Shown: positions 18,518 through 28,267 of the stretch, one piece after another | How positions within the stretch are numbered: the first letter of the stretch is position 1 | How the letters are laid out: each line of letters begins with the position of its first letter | Origin: Planctomycetia bacterium | Lineage (GTDB): Bacteria > Planctomycetota > Brocadiia > Brocadiales > Brocadiaceae | Length of the DNA: 64,000 nucleotides | Assembly: GCA_015075005.1 (NCBI GenBank) | Contig: JABTVC010000001.1 | Location: 434,001-498,000 of the forward strand | Direction of reading: 5' to 3' | Translations under genes and position numbers: made by a program | The notes under the pieces: generated by a model | Told to the model about the DNA's origin: nothing | The model's input: the letters and a program-made list of their open reading frames with translations, nothing else | Database searches by the model: none

Positions 18518-19857
18518 TTGGGAGACCTGCAAGCAATACCGAAATCGCAAAAGAGCGATGAGGAAAGAGTCCGAGACTTTCAGCGTAAACTATATCGAAA
18601 AAAGCCAAACAGGAAGAAGGATTTTCGCTTTATGTATTGTATGACAAGGTGAGAATGTTGCATTTTTGAGAGAGGCGTACAAGCGTTGCAAAGCCAATGG
18701 AGGAAGCGCCGGGGCAGACGGGATTACATTTGAAGATGTGGAGTCATGCAGGGGTGGAGAAGCTTCTTGAGATAATAGAGGAACTGAAAACAAAACCACA
18801 CGAACCACAGCCGGTACTGAGTGTACATACCTAAAACCAACGGTAAAGACACGACCATTGGGAATCCCGTGATAAAAGACAGGGTAGTGCAGATGAGCGT
18901 AAAGCTTGTAATAGAGCCGATATTCGAAGCAGACTTTGAAGATAGCTCCTACGGATTCCGACCGAGGCGTTCAGCGGGCGATGCTGTGAAGAAAATCAAA
19001 GAAAACTGCGAGAAGGGAAGCAGAGGTATTTGATGCAGACCTTAGTTCTTATTTTGACACGATACCGCACAAGGAATTGTTACTGTTAATAGGGATGAGG
19101 ATAAGCGACAAGAACGTACTGCACCAGATAAAATGTGGTTAAAAGCACCGGTGGTAGAGGAAAGCAAACCAGGTGGCGGGAGGAAAATAAGATAGGAACA
19201 CCGCAGGAAGCGTAATATCACCATTATTAGCAAACATATATCTGCACATGCTCGACAAAGCAGTCAATAGAGAGAATGGGGTTTTCTATAAGTATGGGAT
19301 AACAATCATACGTTATATGCGGATGATTGGGTATTGATGGCAAAGCGAATACCTCGTGAAGCATTAGACTATCTCAACAGGTTGTTAAAGAAGTTAAAGC
19401 TGAGTCTTAATGAGGATAAGAGTAAAATAGTAAAGCTGAAGAAGAGAGCTTTGACTTTCTCGGACATACCATATCCTTCTCAGAAGATTTGTTTGGTAGG
19501 AAACACAAGAAATACTGGAACATAGAACCAAGCAAGAAATCACAAAAAGAAGGTTAGGGAAAGATAGGAAACCACCTCAAGAGCAATGGGCATAAAGCGG
19601 CGGAAAAAGTAGCTAATGAATTGAATGCAATAACAATAGGATGGATAAATTACTTTGCAATGAGGGAGTAACGTATCAAACAAGGCGAAAAGAGACCTAC
19701 GATATTATCTTTTCAAGAGATTGACGAGATATTATAAGAGGAAAGTCAGCGCAGGAGCAAGCTCTATAATCGAGGAGCGTTTAGGGAATTAGTCAATAGA
19801 TATGGGCTAATAGACCCAACAAAATATGTTCCTGTCAGACAACCCGTGAAAGCTTAA
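18518..19857 (+). pseudogene. ltrA: Group II intron reverse transcriptase/maturase, multiply frameshifted
   Basis: A TTG start at 18518 follows AAAGGAGG. Fragments in all three frames give the N-terminal R-E-A-Y-K-R-C-K-A-N-G-G-S-A-G-A-D-G, the P-K-x-N-G-K segment and I-G-N-P-V-I-K-D-R-V-V-Q (RT1-RT2), YGFRPRRSAGDA (RT3), a Y-A-D-D-W active-site block at about 19318-19330, the L-S-L-N-E-D-K-S-K-I block, and a C-terminus reaching the stop at 19855-19857 (P-V-R-Q-P-V-K-A). At least six indels are needed to restore it. An intact protein would promote splicing and retrohoming of the surrounding intron. Confidence 0.85.
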
Positions 19858-19870
19858 GAAGAAGACTGTC

Positions 19871-19904
19871 GGAAAGCCGTGTGGGAAAATCGCATGCACG
19901 GTTT
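19871..19904 (+). ncRNA. Group II intron domain V-like hairpin
   Basis: GGAAAGCCGTGTG pairs with CGCATGCACGGTTT around GGAAAAT, the size and shape of the catalytic domain V hairpin, 13 bases after the maturase stop. The catalytic triad appears as AGC near the 5' base of the stem. The structure fixes the plus-strand orientation of the intron. Confidence 0.7.
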
Positions 19905-20090
19905 GACGAGGGGGCAGATGATAAGTATATGGCGGAGATATGGTGGCACTGGCGGGAAACCAGCCAGCAAACAGAGAAACAAACTTCTGCCTAAGTTCTC
20001 GTCGTCTGTTTCTACTCTACCGTCCTATTTTAATCTTCAATAACCGTTTACAAATTTTATCTTAAAGCACCACAAAATCAATAGGAATCC

Positions 20091-20450
20091 TTATTGTCCT
20101 TGTGGCGGGTAAAAACTTCTGACGCATACCTTGACCAGGTCAACAATCTCCTCGTCAGTTAGCTTACCCTTATAGCCTGGCATCTTCTTTTTACCATTGG
20201 CCACGGATATAATTAATCTCGAATCAGAGACATTGTCTTGCCATTTGGTATTGGTAAAATTAGGAATTTTAAATATGAATCGACCAAACAAAGAACCCTT
20301 TCCGTTAACCCGATGACATTTTCGGCATTCCCTTTCATATACTGCCCAAATACCACCTTTTTCTGACAAAGCCGTCTGTTTAGAACTACATCCGTAAGAT
20401 ACCAGGACAAAAAAAACACAGACACCTATTATAGAAATAATTTTTTCCAT
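20091..20450 (-). CDS. Lipoprotein mono-heme cytochrome c, left copy
   Basis: 119 residues. The N-terminus is a lipoprotein signal with lipobox V-S-Y-G-C at about residues 17-21. One heme site CRKCH lies near 42, and the distal Met is probably in K-K-M-P-G-Y (about 88). The domain ends with the usual L-T-D-E-E-I-V-D-L-V helix. It would be a small outer- or inner-membrane-anchored periplasmic electron carrier. It is transcribed away from the phosphate porin from a shared 500-base intergenic region that is also conserved at the other arm. The copy at 50965-51322 is frameshifted, so this is probably the working one. Confidence 0.85.
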   Translation of the reverse strand: MEKIISIIGVCVFFVLVSYGCSSKQTALSEKGGIWAVYERECRKCHRVNGKGSLFGRFIFKIPNFTNTKWQDNVSDSRLIISVANGKKKMPGYKGKLTDEEIVDLVKVCVRSFYPPQGQ

Positions 20451-20756
20451 CTTCCGCTCCTTTGATATTTTCTAGTTTGTTTTCCAGTCATCTCAAGAGT
20501 TTACCATAAAACCTCATATATTCAAGTCTCTTATCCTTTCATTTGATTACTTCATAAATCTTGAATTATTTTGACATCGCTATGTCATTGATGGCATAAT
20601 GCCTGCCAAATAAGAGAACAAGGCCTTTCTCAAAATAGAATAGGCAATCAAAATTTCATCACGGGGGCTGCAAGCAAATAACTTCTTCTTTGGCGCCTTG
20701 CCTTGTTTATTGTGACTTCTCTGGTGGATTATTAGATAAATACTCAAATTTTCATC

Positions 20757-20810
20757 TTAACACAAAATTAATAAATTCTTAATATTTGCTTAATATTCAA
20801 AGTTTAAAAT
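20757..20810 (+). promoter_or_regulatory. Pho-box-like array and -10 element upstream of the left porin
   Basis: TTAAC at 20757, then TTAAT at 20768, 20779 and 20790: four direct repeats in exact 11-bp steps, the helical phasing used by PhoB/PhoP-type regulators. TAAAAT at 20805-20810 starts 10 bases after the last repeat, the expected place for a -10 element. The same array with the same 10-base gap stands before the right-arm porin. Confidence 0.7.
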
Positions 20811-20814
20811 ATTT

Positions 20815-20935
20815 GCATGATTAATTCCTGTGTAAATCTCCGGTAAGGACAACCGGACCCATGCGGGAGGGGAGATTTTCCTCCTCCACTCCCGCAATTC
20901 TTGAATTGTGCGGAATAAAATAATTTTAATTTAGA
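20815..20935 (+). ncRNA. Conserved structured leader of the left porin mRNA
   Basis: The segment CCTGTG, then CTCCGGTAAGGACAACC, is shared with the right porin leader. After it, TGCGGGAG (20862-20869) pairs with CTCCCGCA (20889-20896), followed by a second hairpin CAATTC-TT-GAATTG. In the other copy the first stem has an A-T pair where this one has G-C, a compensatory change. The leader ends at the AAGGAGG ribosome site. I do not recognise it as a known riboswitch class. Confidence 0.55.
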
Positions 20936-20951
20936 AAAGGAGGGTTTTGAA

Positions 20952-22391
20952 ATGCAGGGGAAATGGTGTAAGTATGTTATATCGTCAGTAATTATATTGT
21001 GCGTTACATACATAAGCAATATGGGACAAGATACATACGCCCAGCAGTCAGCACAGCAATCTGAAGTATCAGGAGGTGCTACAGAAGATTTAAAATGGCA
21101 ATTGAAGCAGATGGAGGAGTCGCTTGCAAAACAGCAAGAACAAATGAAGCAGATAGTGGAATTAGCAACAAGACAGCAAGAGCAAATACAAGTTTTAAGA
21201 AACCGCATAGATACCACGAGTCCTCAGGCCACAACGATTAAAACAGAGGAGATCAAATCTACGCTGGCCAAGGAAGAAGATATCAAACAGGTTGTTGATG
21301 ACTATCTTTCCACGGACGAGGCACGGAAAAAGATGGGACTTGGTTTATCCTACGTTACGGCCGAATACACTCCAGATGATGAGAAATATGCACTAGGTTT
21401 GAAATCTGCCGACGGTAACTTTTCATTAAACACGGGTGCAAGGATGCAGTTCAGATATACGTTCGAGGATAATGACGAAGATTTTGGGGAAGTCGATACT
21501 CAGGATGTTACCATTCGTCGGGCGAGGGTTTACTTTGGCGGGAATATCTACAGTAAGATGGTGCATTATTATGTTGAGGCTGATTTTGATAACTTCACCG
21601 CTGGCATGAGAGATTTTTACGTATATTTTACTCCTCTTGAAGATTTGAACGCCAAGATTGGATATTTTAAAGTGCCCTTTAACAGACAGAGGATGGCATC
21701 GTCTGCAAAGCTTCTTCTTCAGGATAGATCCATTGCCAGTGAGGAATTTGATCAGGATCGGGATTATGGTGCAGATATCTATGGAAAGCCCTTTGAGGGC
21801 TATATGGAATACCATGCCGCTCTGTTCCAGGGAGCAGGCGAGAAGAATATTAAAGGGAATACAGACAATACACTTATGTATGTCCTGAATGTCAGGTACA
21901 ATCCGTTTGGAAAATATGATTACTACGATGAAACCGATGTGAAGTATTCTGATAAACTCAAGGCAACGGTTGGGGCATCCGTGGTATTTAACGCAAAGGA
22001 CGGAGACAAAAAACTTGAGAATACCGATACGATAGACGGAGTCGTTGATCTTGGTGTAAAGTACAGAGGCTTATCGTGGAACAATGAGTATTACGTGAGG
22101 ACTGAAGATCCTGAAGATGGCGGCGACTCGATTGATTCCGATGGATTCTTTACCCAGGCAGGATATTTCGTAATACCAAAAAAGCTTGAAGTTGCTGCTC
22201 GTTATTCCATGCTTGATCCCAACACCGATGTTTCAGACGATCTTCAAAGGGAATATACCGGGGGTATAAACTATTACTTCCGTGCCCATCGTTCCAAGAT
22301 ACAGGCAGATTTCGGACATTTTGTGACCAATACAAAAACGCATGATAAACAGGAGGAAAAGATCAGGATACAGTATCAAATTATATTTTAA
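20952..22391 (+). CDS. Phosphate-selective porin, OprO/OprP family, left copy
   Basis: 479 residues: signal peptide ending near A-Y-A-Q-Q, a periplasmic coiled coil (about 40-100, repeated K-Q-Q-E-Q), then a 16-strand-type OprO/OprP barrel (T-I-R-R-A-R-V-Y-F-G-G, Y-Y-V-E-A-D-F-D, K-I-G-Y-F-K-V-P-F near 235) ending in Phe. An AAGGAGG site lies 8 bases before the ATG. Such porins pass phosphate or other anions across the outer membrane. It begins the left pst set and is preceded by a Pho-box-like array. Its leader peptide and coiled coil resemble those of the porin at 48995-50434, but the barrels are only distantly related. Confidence 0.85.
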   Translation: MQGKWCKYVISSVIILCVTYISNMGQDTYAQQSAQQSEVSGGATEDLKWQLKQMEESLAKQQEQMKQIVELATRQQEQIQVLRNRIDTTSPQATTIKTEEIKSTLAKEEDIKQVVDDYLSTDEARKKMGLGLSYVTAEYTPDDEKYALGLKSADGNFSLNTGARMQFRYTFEDNDEDFGEVDTQDVTIRRARVYFGGNIYSKMVHYYVEADFDNFTAGMRDFYVYFTPLEDLNAKIGYFKVPFNRQRMASSAKLLLQDRSIASEEFDQDRDYGADIYGKPFEGYMEYHAALFQGAGEKNIKGNTDNTLMYVLNVRYNPFGKYDYYDETDVKYSDKLKATVGASVVFNAKDGDKKLENTDTIDGVVDLGVKYRGLSWNNEYYVRTEDPEDGGDSIDSDGFFTQAGYFVIPKKLEVAARYSMLDPNTDVSDDLQREYTGGINYYFRAHRSKIQADFGHFVTNTKTHDKQEEKIRIQYQIIF

Positions 22392-22517
22392 AATCGGATG
22401 AGACACTTAAAGAATTTGACAGCCTTCATTCCAAAAAATAAGTCGACTTCCATAATAAATTTGAGTAAGATACTGGCCACGCATGTGGCAGGAAAAAATG
22501 AAAGGAGAAACGTGTCT

Positions 22518-23488
22518 ATGGTGAGAAAAACGTGGTTTTCAATAACGTTTTTTAGTTTTAGTCTGGCGGTATTCACTATTGCAGGCGGAGCAGTCATGGC
22601 TGACACAAATATAAAGCCTTATGCCAAAGTGGGTGGGGTTTCAGGAAACCTGAATATTATCGGCTCTGATACCATGAACAACATCATGACTTACTGGGCT
22701 GAGGGATTTAATAGGCTTTACCCGAATGTGAAGATTCAGATAGAAGGCAAGGGTTCTACCACCGCACCACCGGCCCTAATCTCAGGCACAGCACAGATAG
22801 GACCCATGAGCAGGGCAATGAAGCCTACAGAAATTGATGCCTTCGAAAAAAAATATGGCTATAAACCCACCGCAATAAGGACGGCCCTGGATGCCCTGGC
22901 AGTGTATGTAAACAAGGACAATCCTCTCAAGGGTCTAAGTATGCCCCAGGCTGATGCCATTTTTTCAAAAACCGGAAGGCAAGTATAAAGAGGACATTAA
23001 TACCTGGGGACAACTTGGCTTAACAGGCGAATGGTCAACCCGTCCCATAAGTCTCTATGGCCGTAATTCCGCATCGGGTACCTATGGTTATTTCAAGGAA
23101 CATGCCCTTTATAAGGGAGACTTCAAAGATATCGTAAAAGAGCAGCCAGGTTCTGCCTCTGTTATACAAGGCGTAGCTGCGGACAGATATGCCCTGGGTT
23201 ACAGTGGTATTGGTTATAAGACCTCTGGAGTTCGCACCGTGCCTCTTTCATTTAAAGAAGGAGAGCCTTATAAAGAGGCTGAAATGAAAAGTGTAATAAA
23301 TGGTTCTTATCCGCTGGCAAGGTTTCTTTGTGTATATATTAATAAAAACCAGGTCAGCCGCTCGATCCTCTGGTCAGGAGTTTGTAAAAATATATCCTGA
23401 GCAAAGAAGGTCAGGAAGTGGTTGTAAGGATGGATTTTTGCCTGTACCGGCATCGGTTGTCAAAGAGGAACTGAAGAAAGTAGAATAG
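22518..23488 (+). pseudogene. pstS: Phosphate-binding protein PstS, left copy, frameshifted
   Basis: ATG at 22518 (or GTG at 22512) follows AAAGGAG and opens a signal peptide. Conserved phosphate-site segments are present: [18 protein letters not shown], and R-N-S-A-S-G-T-Y. The frame breaks near 22970 (a C and an A fewer than in the right copy within AAAAACCGGAAGG) and again near 23350-23400. Restored length is about 320 residues. PstS delivers phosphate to the PstCA channel from the periplasm. The stop lies three bases before the pstC start. Confidence 0.88.
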
Positions 23489-23491
23489 TAC

Positions 23492-25812
23492 ATGAGAAGT
23501 TTGAGGAGAAGAAAGTTTACAGACAGAGCCAGCCACTGGGTAATTACCCTCAGTGGAGCGGCTACCGTCTTTGTTGTACTTGTCTTGTTTTTTCTTTATC
23601 TTCCTGGAGGTTTATCCACTCCTCAAAGGGGCTAAGGTATCAAAAGAAAATACGTACGCATTACATGGCAAGGCGGTCTCCATAGGAGTGGGCGATCATC
23701 AGGTGGTTGCCTTTGCCATGTATAACGACGGCACGATAGAGTTTCTTTCTCTTTCACATGGAGAGATTTTAAAAAGATACACTATAGCAAGTCTTAACGG
23801 TTCTTCCATAGTATCCGTTAGTAAAGATCGTGACCGTCTTGCTTTTGGGAACAAATGACGGAGGATTTTAACGGTATCTGTCAACTTTTCTGAGTCGTTT
23901 GACAATGGAAAAGGACGATTTTCCCTGAGATATCAGAAGCAGAAACTGTACAAGCTAACAATGAGGGAAAAGGATCGCTTGTATTACATCCAGGGAGATG
24001 GAAGTGCGACAGTTACAGCGGTCCATACCGTGGATGGCAGGTTAATACTCATATCTTCGGAGGTCGAAAGGACGCTCTTTGGTGAAGGAGAAAAGAAGGA
24101 AATCAAGAAGGATATTACCGGTCTCATAGTACAACATAGCCTCGACCAATCCTCACTTAAATCATACGAGGACAAGATTACCCCATTTGCAAAGAAGGGA
24201 AATGGGGAGGGCAGGAAAAACACGAACGTACCGGAACACGTGTAGCAAGTACCTCAATACTACATTCGTCAGTGCAGAAAGATGAAATCGAGATAACCTC
24301 GATGGCACTCGACCTTTTATGGAAAATCTTTATGTTGGAACTTCTTCAGGCGAGATATTTCATATAAATGTGCAGGATAGGGAAAACCCATTTCTTGCAG
24401 AAATGGTAAGGGTGTCTGACAAGGCGGTCACTGCCTTGGGTTTTTACTGGGGACATCTCCCTTGTCGTTGGAGACCAATATGGCAGCGTGAATATCTGGA
24501 TGCAGGTAAGGGATGCGGTATCGCCTTCCGGTTGGGCCCTGAAAAGATTCATACCCTGAAATCGCATAACGCACCGGTTATTGCTATTGCTCCCTCAATG
24601 AGAGATACAAGGGCTTTGTGACAGCGGCAACAGACGGAACGATACACCTCAGCCACGCAACTTGAACAGACACGTTTAAACCTCGAGACAAAATCTCTGC
24701 CTGCAGCGCTTGCCTTTTCACCAAAGGCCAATGGTATTCTTGCGGCTGATTCTCATGGCCATTTATTCCAGTGGAACATTTCAAACCCGCACCCGGAAAT
24801 TACCTTAAAACCCTGTTCGGGCCGGTATGGTATGAGGGTTATGAAAACCGAATTTGTCTGGCAGTCCACGGAGGGACTGATGACTTTGAACCAAAGTTGA
24901 GCCTTGTGCCACTAATCTTTGGCACTATCAAGGGGTACGGTATACGCACTGATCATCGCTGTACCTGTTAGCATCCTTGCCGCGCTCTACACATCCCAGT
25001 TTCTTCATAATTCCTTGAAAATAATAAAACCGGTTATCGAGATCATGGCGGCGCTTCCCAGTCATCCTGGGTTTCCTTGCCGGCCTGTGGCTTGCGCCGT
25101 TGCTGGAAAGGATATTTCCTGCAATCATTATCATGCCGTTTTTTATTCTGCTCTCTATTGTAATAGCTCTTTCGATCTGAAGATTCTGCCTGCCTTTGGA
25201 AAAGGCCGGTACAGGCATGGGATAGAGGCATTGTTTTTGATACCTTTATCATCGGCGCTGTATTTGTGTCTATCCAGCTTGGGGTGTCTATGAGTCCTCC
25301 TTCTTAACGGGGATTACAGGGCATGGTTTGCAAATGTTCTTGGCTTAGAGTACGATCAAAGGAATGCTGTTCTCGTGGGCATTGCCATGGGGTTTGCCGT
25401 AATACCCTTATCTATACCATATCAGAAGATGCCATGAGCAATGTCCCCAACAGCCTTCGCTCGGCCTCGCTGGCGCTTGGAGCAACTCCATGGCAGACGG
25501 CTGTCAGGATCATTCTCCCAACTGCAAGCCTGGAATTTTTCAGCCATTATGATTGGTTTTGGAAGGGTGGTGGGAGAGACGATGATCGTTCTTATGGCCA
25601 CCGGAATACACCCATCATAGACTGGAATTTGTTTAATGGCTTTCGTGCGCTTTCAGCAAACATAGCAGTAGAAATACCCGAAGCACCTATTGAGGAACGC
25701 TTTACCGGGTGCTTTTTCTCGCTGCACTGCTTCTTTTATAACAACCTTCATTGTTAATACCTTTGCCGAAATGGTAAGGCACAGGATGAAGTTACGGTAT
25801 AGTAAACTATGA
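23492..25812 (+). pseudogene. pstC: Phosphate permease PstC, left copy, many small indels
   Basis: Comparison with 45298-47748 shows the full gene from ATG at 23492 to TGA at 25810-25812, but split into about ten frames. Before about 23930 the copies differ by many substitutions, and this copy lacks the 105-base palindromic insert of the right copy. After that point they are almost identical except for one- and two-base gaps or insertions, often but not always in homopolymers (for example a G missing in the run near 24450, CT missing near 24663, CG missing near 25061). The encoded protein would have an N-terminal membrane helix, a periplasmic propeller-like domain and a six-helix permease. 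Confidence 0.88.
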
Positions 25813-26895
25813 AAAAATTTATTCGGACCGGGAATCCTTATATATGGTTGACGGCAGGAACTCCTGACCATCTGCCTCCTGATGATTTGCGGATTAGTTG
25901 TACCATTATGGTAAATGGGTTTGGCATATTCTGGCCTCGTAAGGTCGTCAGGGTTACGCTTTACGATGGTACCGTAGCTTTAGAGAAATTGCAAACGGGA
26001 GTCTATCCCCACCAGAAGGGCCTTTTCGGACGAAATTGAAGATAGGGAACAGGGACGTAAATGGCCTTGACTTCACCTGGATTGATGATGCAGACATTGT
26101 GTCCTGGGAATATCCTGCTGATACCCTGGTTTTGAGAGGCGTGAATGGGGTAATATGTATGGTTTTTTAAAAGGTTTGAGGCAGGACGGCGCCGTCAAAC
26201 CCCAGAGACTGAAGTCATGATGCCTTTGCTGGAAAAAGCCAAACACTTTTTAAACAGATACGGCACGTTGAAAAAAAGGAAATTGGTAATATAAACTACC
26301 AGATGGAAAATGTCGTCTTGAGTCGAAGCATCTCGAGAGGTTGCAACCATCTGAAAAAATTCAAAATAAACTTGCAACGGTAAAACAAGGATGAATAACC
26401 TTGAAAGGAAATATCGGGAAAAGGAAGATACTCTTACCGCCCTTTATACAACGGCGAGAGAAAAAGAGGTTGTTGTGCTTCTTGCCGATGGGAGAGAAAA
26501 ATCATGCCCGTTTTTCAGATCATCCGCGTCTATGCACCAAATAAAATGGGGTTTTTGCCAAAATGAGTTTTTATATAGCAAAGTTCTGGGAATTTATATG
26601 GGAGAACTGAGAGAGGCCAACACGGAGGGAGGGTCTTCCCGCAATTTTGGAACGGTTATGCTGGTGCTGATCATGAGTATTGCGGTTGTCCCACTTGGTG
26701 TGTTGACCGCGGTATATCTCAAAGAATATGCCCGCGATAGTTTTATTGCCAGACTGGTTCGGATATCCGTGAGTAATCTTGCAGGCGTTCCTTCAATTGT
26801 CTTTGGGGTATTCGGTCTTGGGTTTTTCATATATTTTATTGGCGGGGTATAGACAATCTGTTTTTTCCGGATGCCTTACCAACCCCTACATTTGG
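25809..26895 (+). pseudogene. pstA: Phosphate permease PstA, left copy, indel-ridden and truncated by an IS
   Basis: The ATG overlaps the pstC stop by four bases, as in the right copy. At least five indels occur in the first 250 bases against the right copy, with few or no substitutions. The gene stops at 26895, where the terminal repeat of an ISL3-type element begins; the corresponding point in the right copy is 44199. The conserved permease half after the F-F-I-Y-F-I-G-G helix is therefore missing, as are pstB and phoU on this arm. Confidence 0.88.
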
Positions 26896-28214
26896 GGTTC
26901 TTCTCCAAATTAGTCAATAGAAATTGAGGAGAAATTTCATTAAATCATTGAAAAGAGTGGACATTTGTGTTTCCTATATACCGATATATAACTTATTTAC
27001 AGGAGGCCAGCAATGTCCACGTTAAGTATATTACCATATTTTCCTTTTCAGCGGTAAGAATTACAAAGCAAACTGTTTTTTCTGATGCTGAGATATCCAG
27101 CTTACTGCAGTGCCCGATGAACGATTTCACCCAATATGTCATGTGTGGCAGCAAAGCACAGCGCATTTATCGTCACGACAAACGAGCTTTGCGGATATGA
27201 ATCTTGGTTCGTTCGCGTATGGATAAATTGTTCGTATCGTAAGATAGCCTGTGAGTCATGCAATCGAATCGTAGTTGAAGACTTAGGTTTTTTTCAACCT
27301 TACAGTCGTGTTACGCATCGTTTAGCAGCGTATATTCACGAACTGTGTAAAATGTTAACCATTACCGAAGCTGCAAAACATTTGGAATGAACTGGAAAAC
27401 AGTAAAAACAATCGATAAGTTTTTTCTGGAACGACAATACGCGCAGACTGACTATCAGCATCTTCGCATACTGGCAGTAGACGAAATCTCTGTTAAGAAG
27501 GGACAGCGCTATTTGACCGTTGTTCTGGACTATCTGGTGGTCGGGTAGTCTGGTGGGTAAGGAAAGAACAAAGAAACCCTGAAACCTTCTTTGCCGGTAT
27601 GACAGAGGAGGAAAGACAGTCTCTTGAGGCCATTGCCATGGATATATGGGACCCTTTATATTCTTGCAGTAAAAAGCATGTGCCGCATGTCAAGATAGTC
27701 TTTGACCTGTTTCATGTAGTATCAGGTTTTGGTAAAGTTATTGACAAGGTACGAAATGCTGAATACCAAAAGCGTCGAAAGAGGACAAGGACGTCTTCAA
27801 GGGTTCAAAATATCTTTGTTAAAAACAAACGAAATATTCGCAGGAAAAACACCGGGAACATCTCAAACAGCTCTTGTCACTCAATGAAACAATAAATACC
27901 GTTCTGATTCTTAAAGACAAACTCAAACATATTTGGACTTATACCTCACGGACGTGGGCGAGAAAAACCATTGACGAATGGTGCCTTTTAGCGAAAACGA
28001 TAAACCATTCTGTTGTGCATAAGTTTGCAAACATGCTTATGAAACATAGCTATGGAATCTTGAATCACTGTGACTATAAAATTCATACGAGTAAACTCGA
28101 AGGGGTTAATAATAAGATCAAAGGTTATCAAAAGAAAAGCTTATGGATTTCATGACGAACGGTACTTTCATTAAAAAATTATACAAGCTTTTGCAAACTA
28201 ATTTGAGAAGAACC
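26896..28214 (+). mobile_element. ISL3-family-like insertion sequence
   Basis: GGTTCTTCTCCAAATTAG at the left end and CTAATTTGAGAAGAACC at the right end are near-perfect terminal inverted repeats (one base different in length). The element is 1319 bases and holds one transposase gene. No target duplication is visible: the left flank ends ACATTTGG and the right flank begins TTTTTT, so one side was rearranged after insertion. A second, internally deleted copy lies at 41322-41984 in opposite orientation. Confidence 0.85.
27013..28174 (+). pseudogene. ISL3-family transposase, frameshifted
   Basis: ATG at 27013 follows CAGGAGG. Fragments in all frames give the N-terminal zinc-finger-like part (W-I-N-C-S-Y-R-K-I-A-C-E-S-C-N-R), a helix-turn-helix region (M-N-W-K-T-V-K), the DDE transposase domain (ILAVDEISVKKGQRYLTVV, near 27475; V-F-D-L-F-H-V-V near 27705), and the C-terminal N-H-C-D-Y-K-I-H-T-S-K-L-E-G-V-N-N-K-I-K with a stop near 28172. 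At least five indels separate the parts. The catalytic residues themselves are preserved. Confidence 0.85.
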
Positions 28215-28267
28215 TTTTTTAACAAGGTAATGTGAAGAATTTAAAAATTGATAACGATGCACGGCTA

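Larger units (their letters stand above)
18014..20020 (+). mobile_element. Degenerate group II intron inserted between panD and the cytochrome c gene
   Basis: The right arm has an uninterrupted site here (around 51391), so the insert can be bounded by comparison: CCTG on one side and CGTCC on the other. The first 500 bases are highly structured, non-coding and rich in paired purine runs, as in the ribozyme domains I-III of bacterial group II introns; a reverse transcriptase/maturase frame follows (18518-19857), and a domain V-like hairpin lies at about 19871-19904. The 5' boundary lacks a clear GUGYG, so the end may be truncated or the boundary shifted by a few bases. The reverse transcriptase is broken. 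Confidence 0.8.
16719..26895 (+). repeat. Left arm of a large inverted duplication
   Basis: Gene order lgt, panD, cytochrome c, porin, pstS, pstC, pstA here matches, in reverse orientation, the order at 44199-52695. Identity varies: lgt and panD copies differ at several per cent of positions, the 5' part of pstC differs more, while about 23940-26895 is almost identical apart from small indels. The arm carries a 2-kb intron insertion that the other lacks and ends abruptly in pstA at the ISL3-type element (26896). Confidence 0.85.

Noticed and set aside
26888-28222. Target-site duplication of the ISL3-type element
   Set aside because: The flanks ACATTTGG and TTTTTTAA do not match, so no duplication can be claimed.
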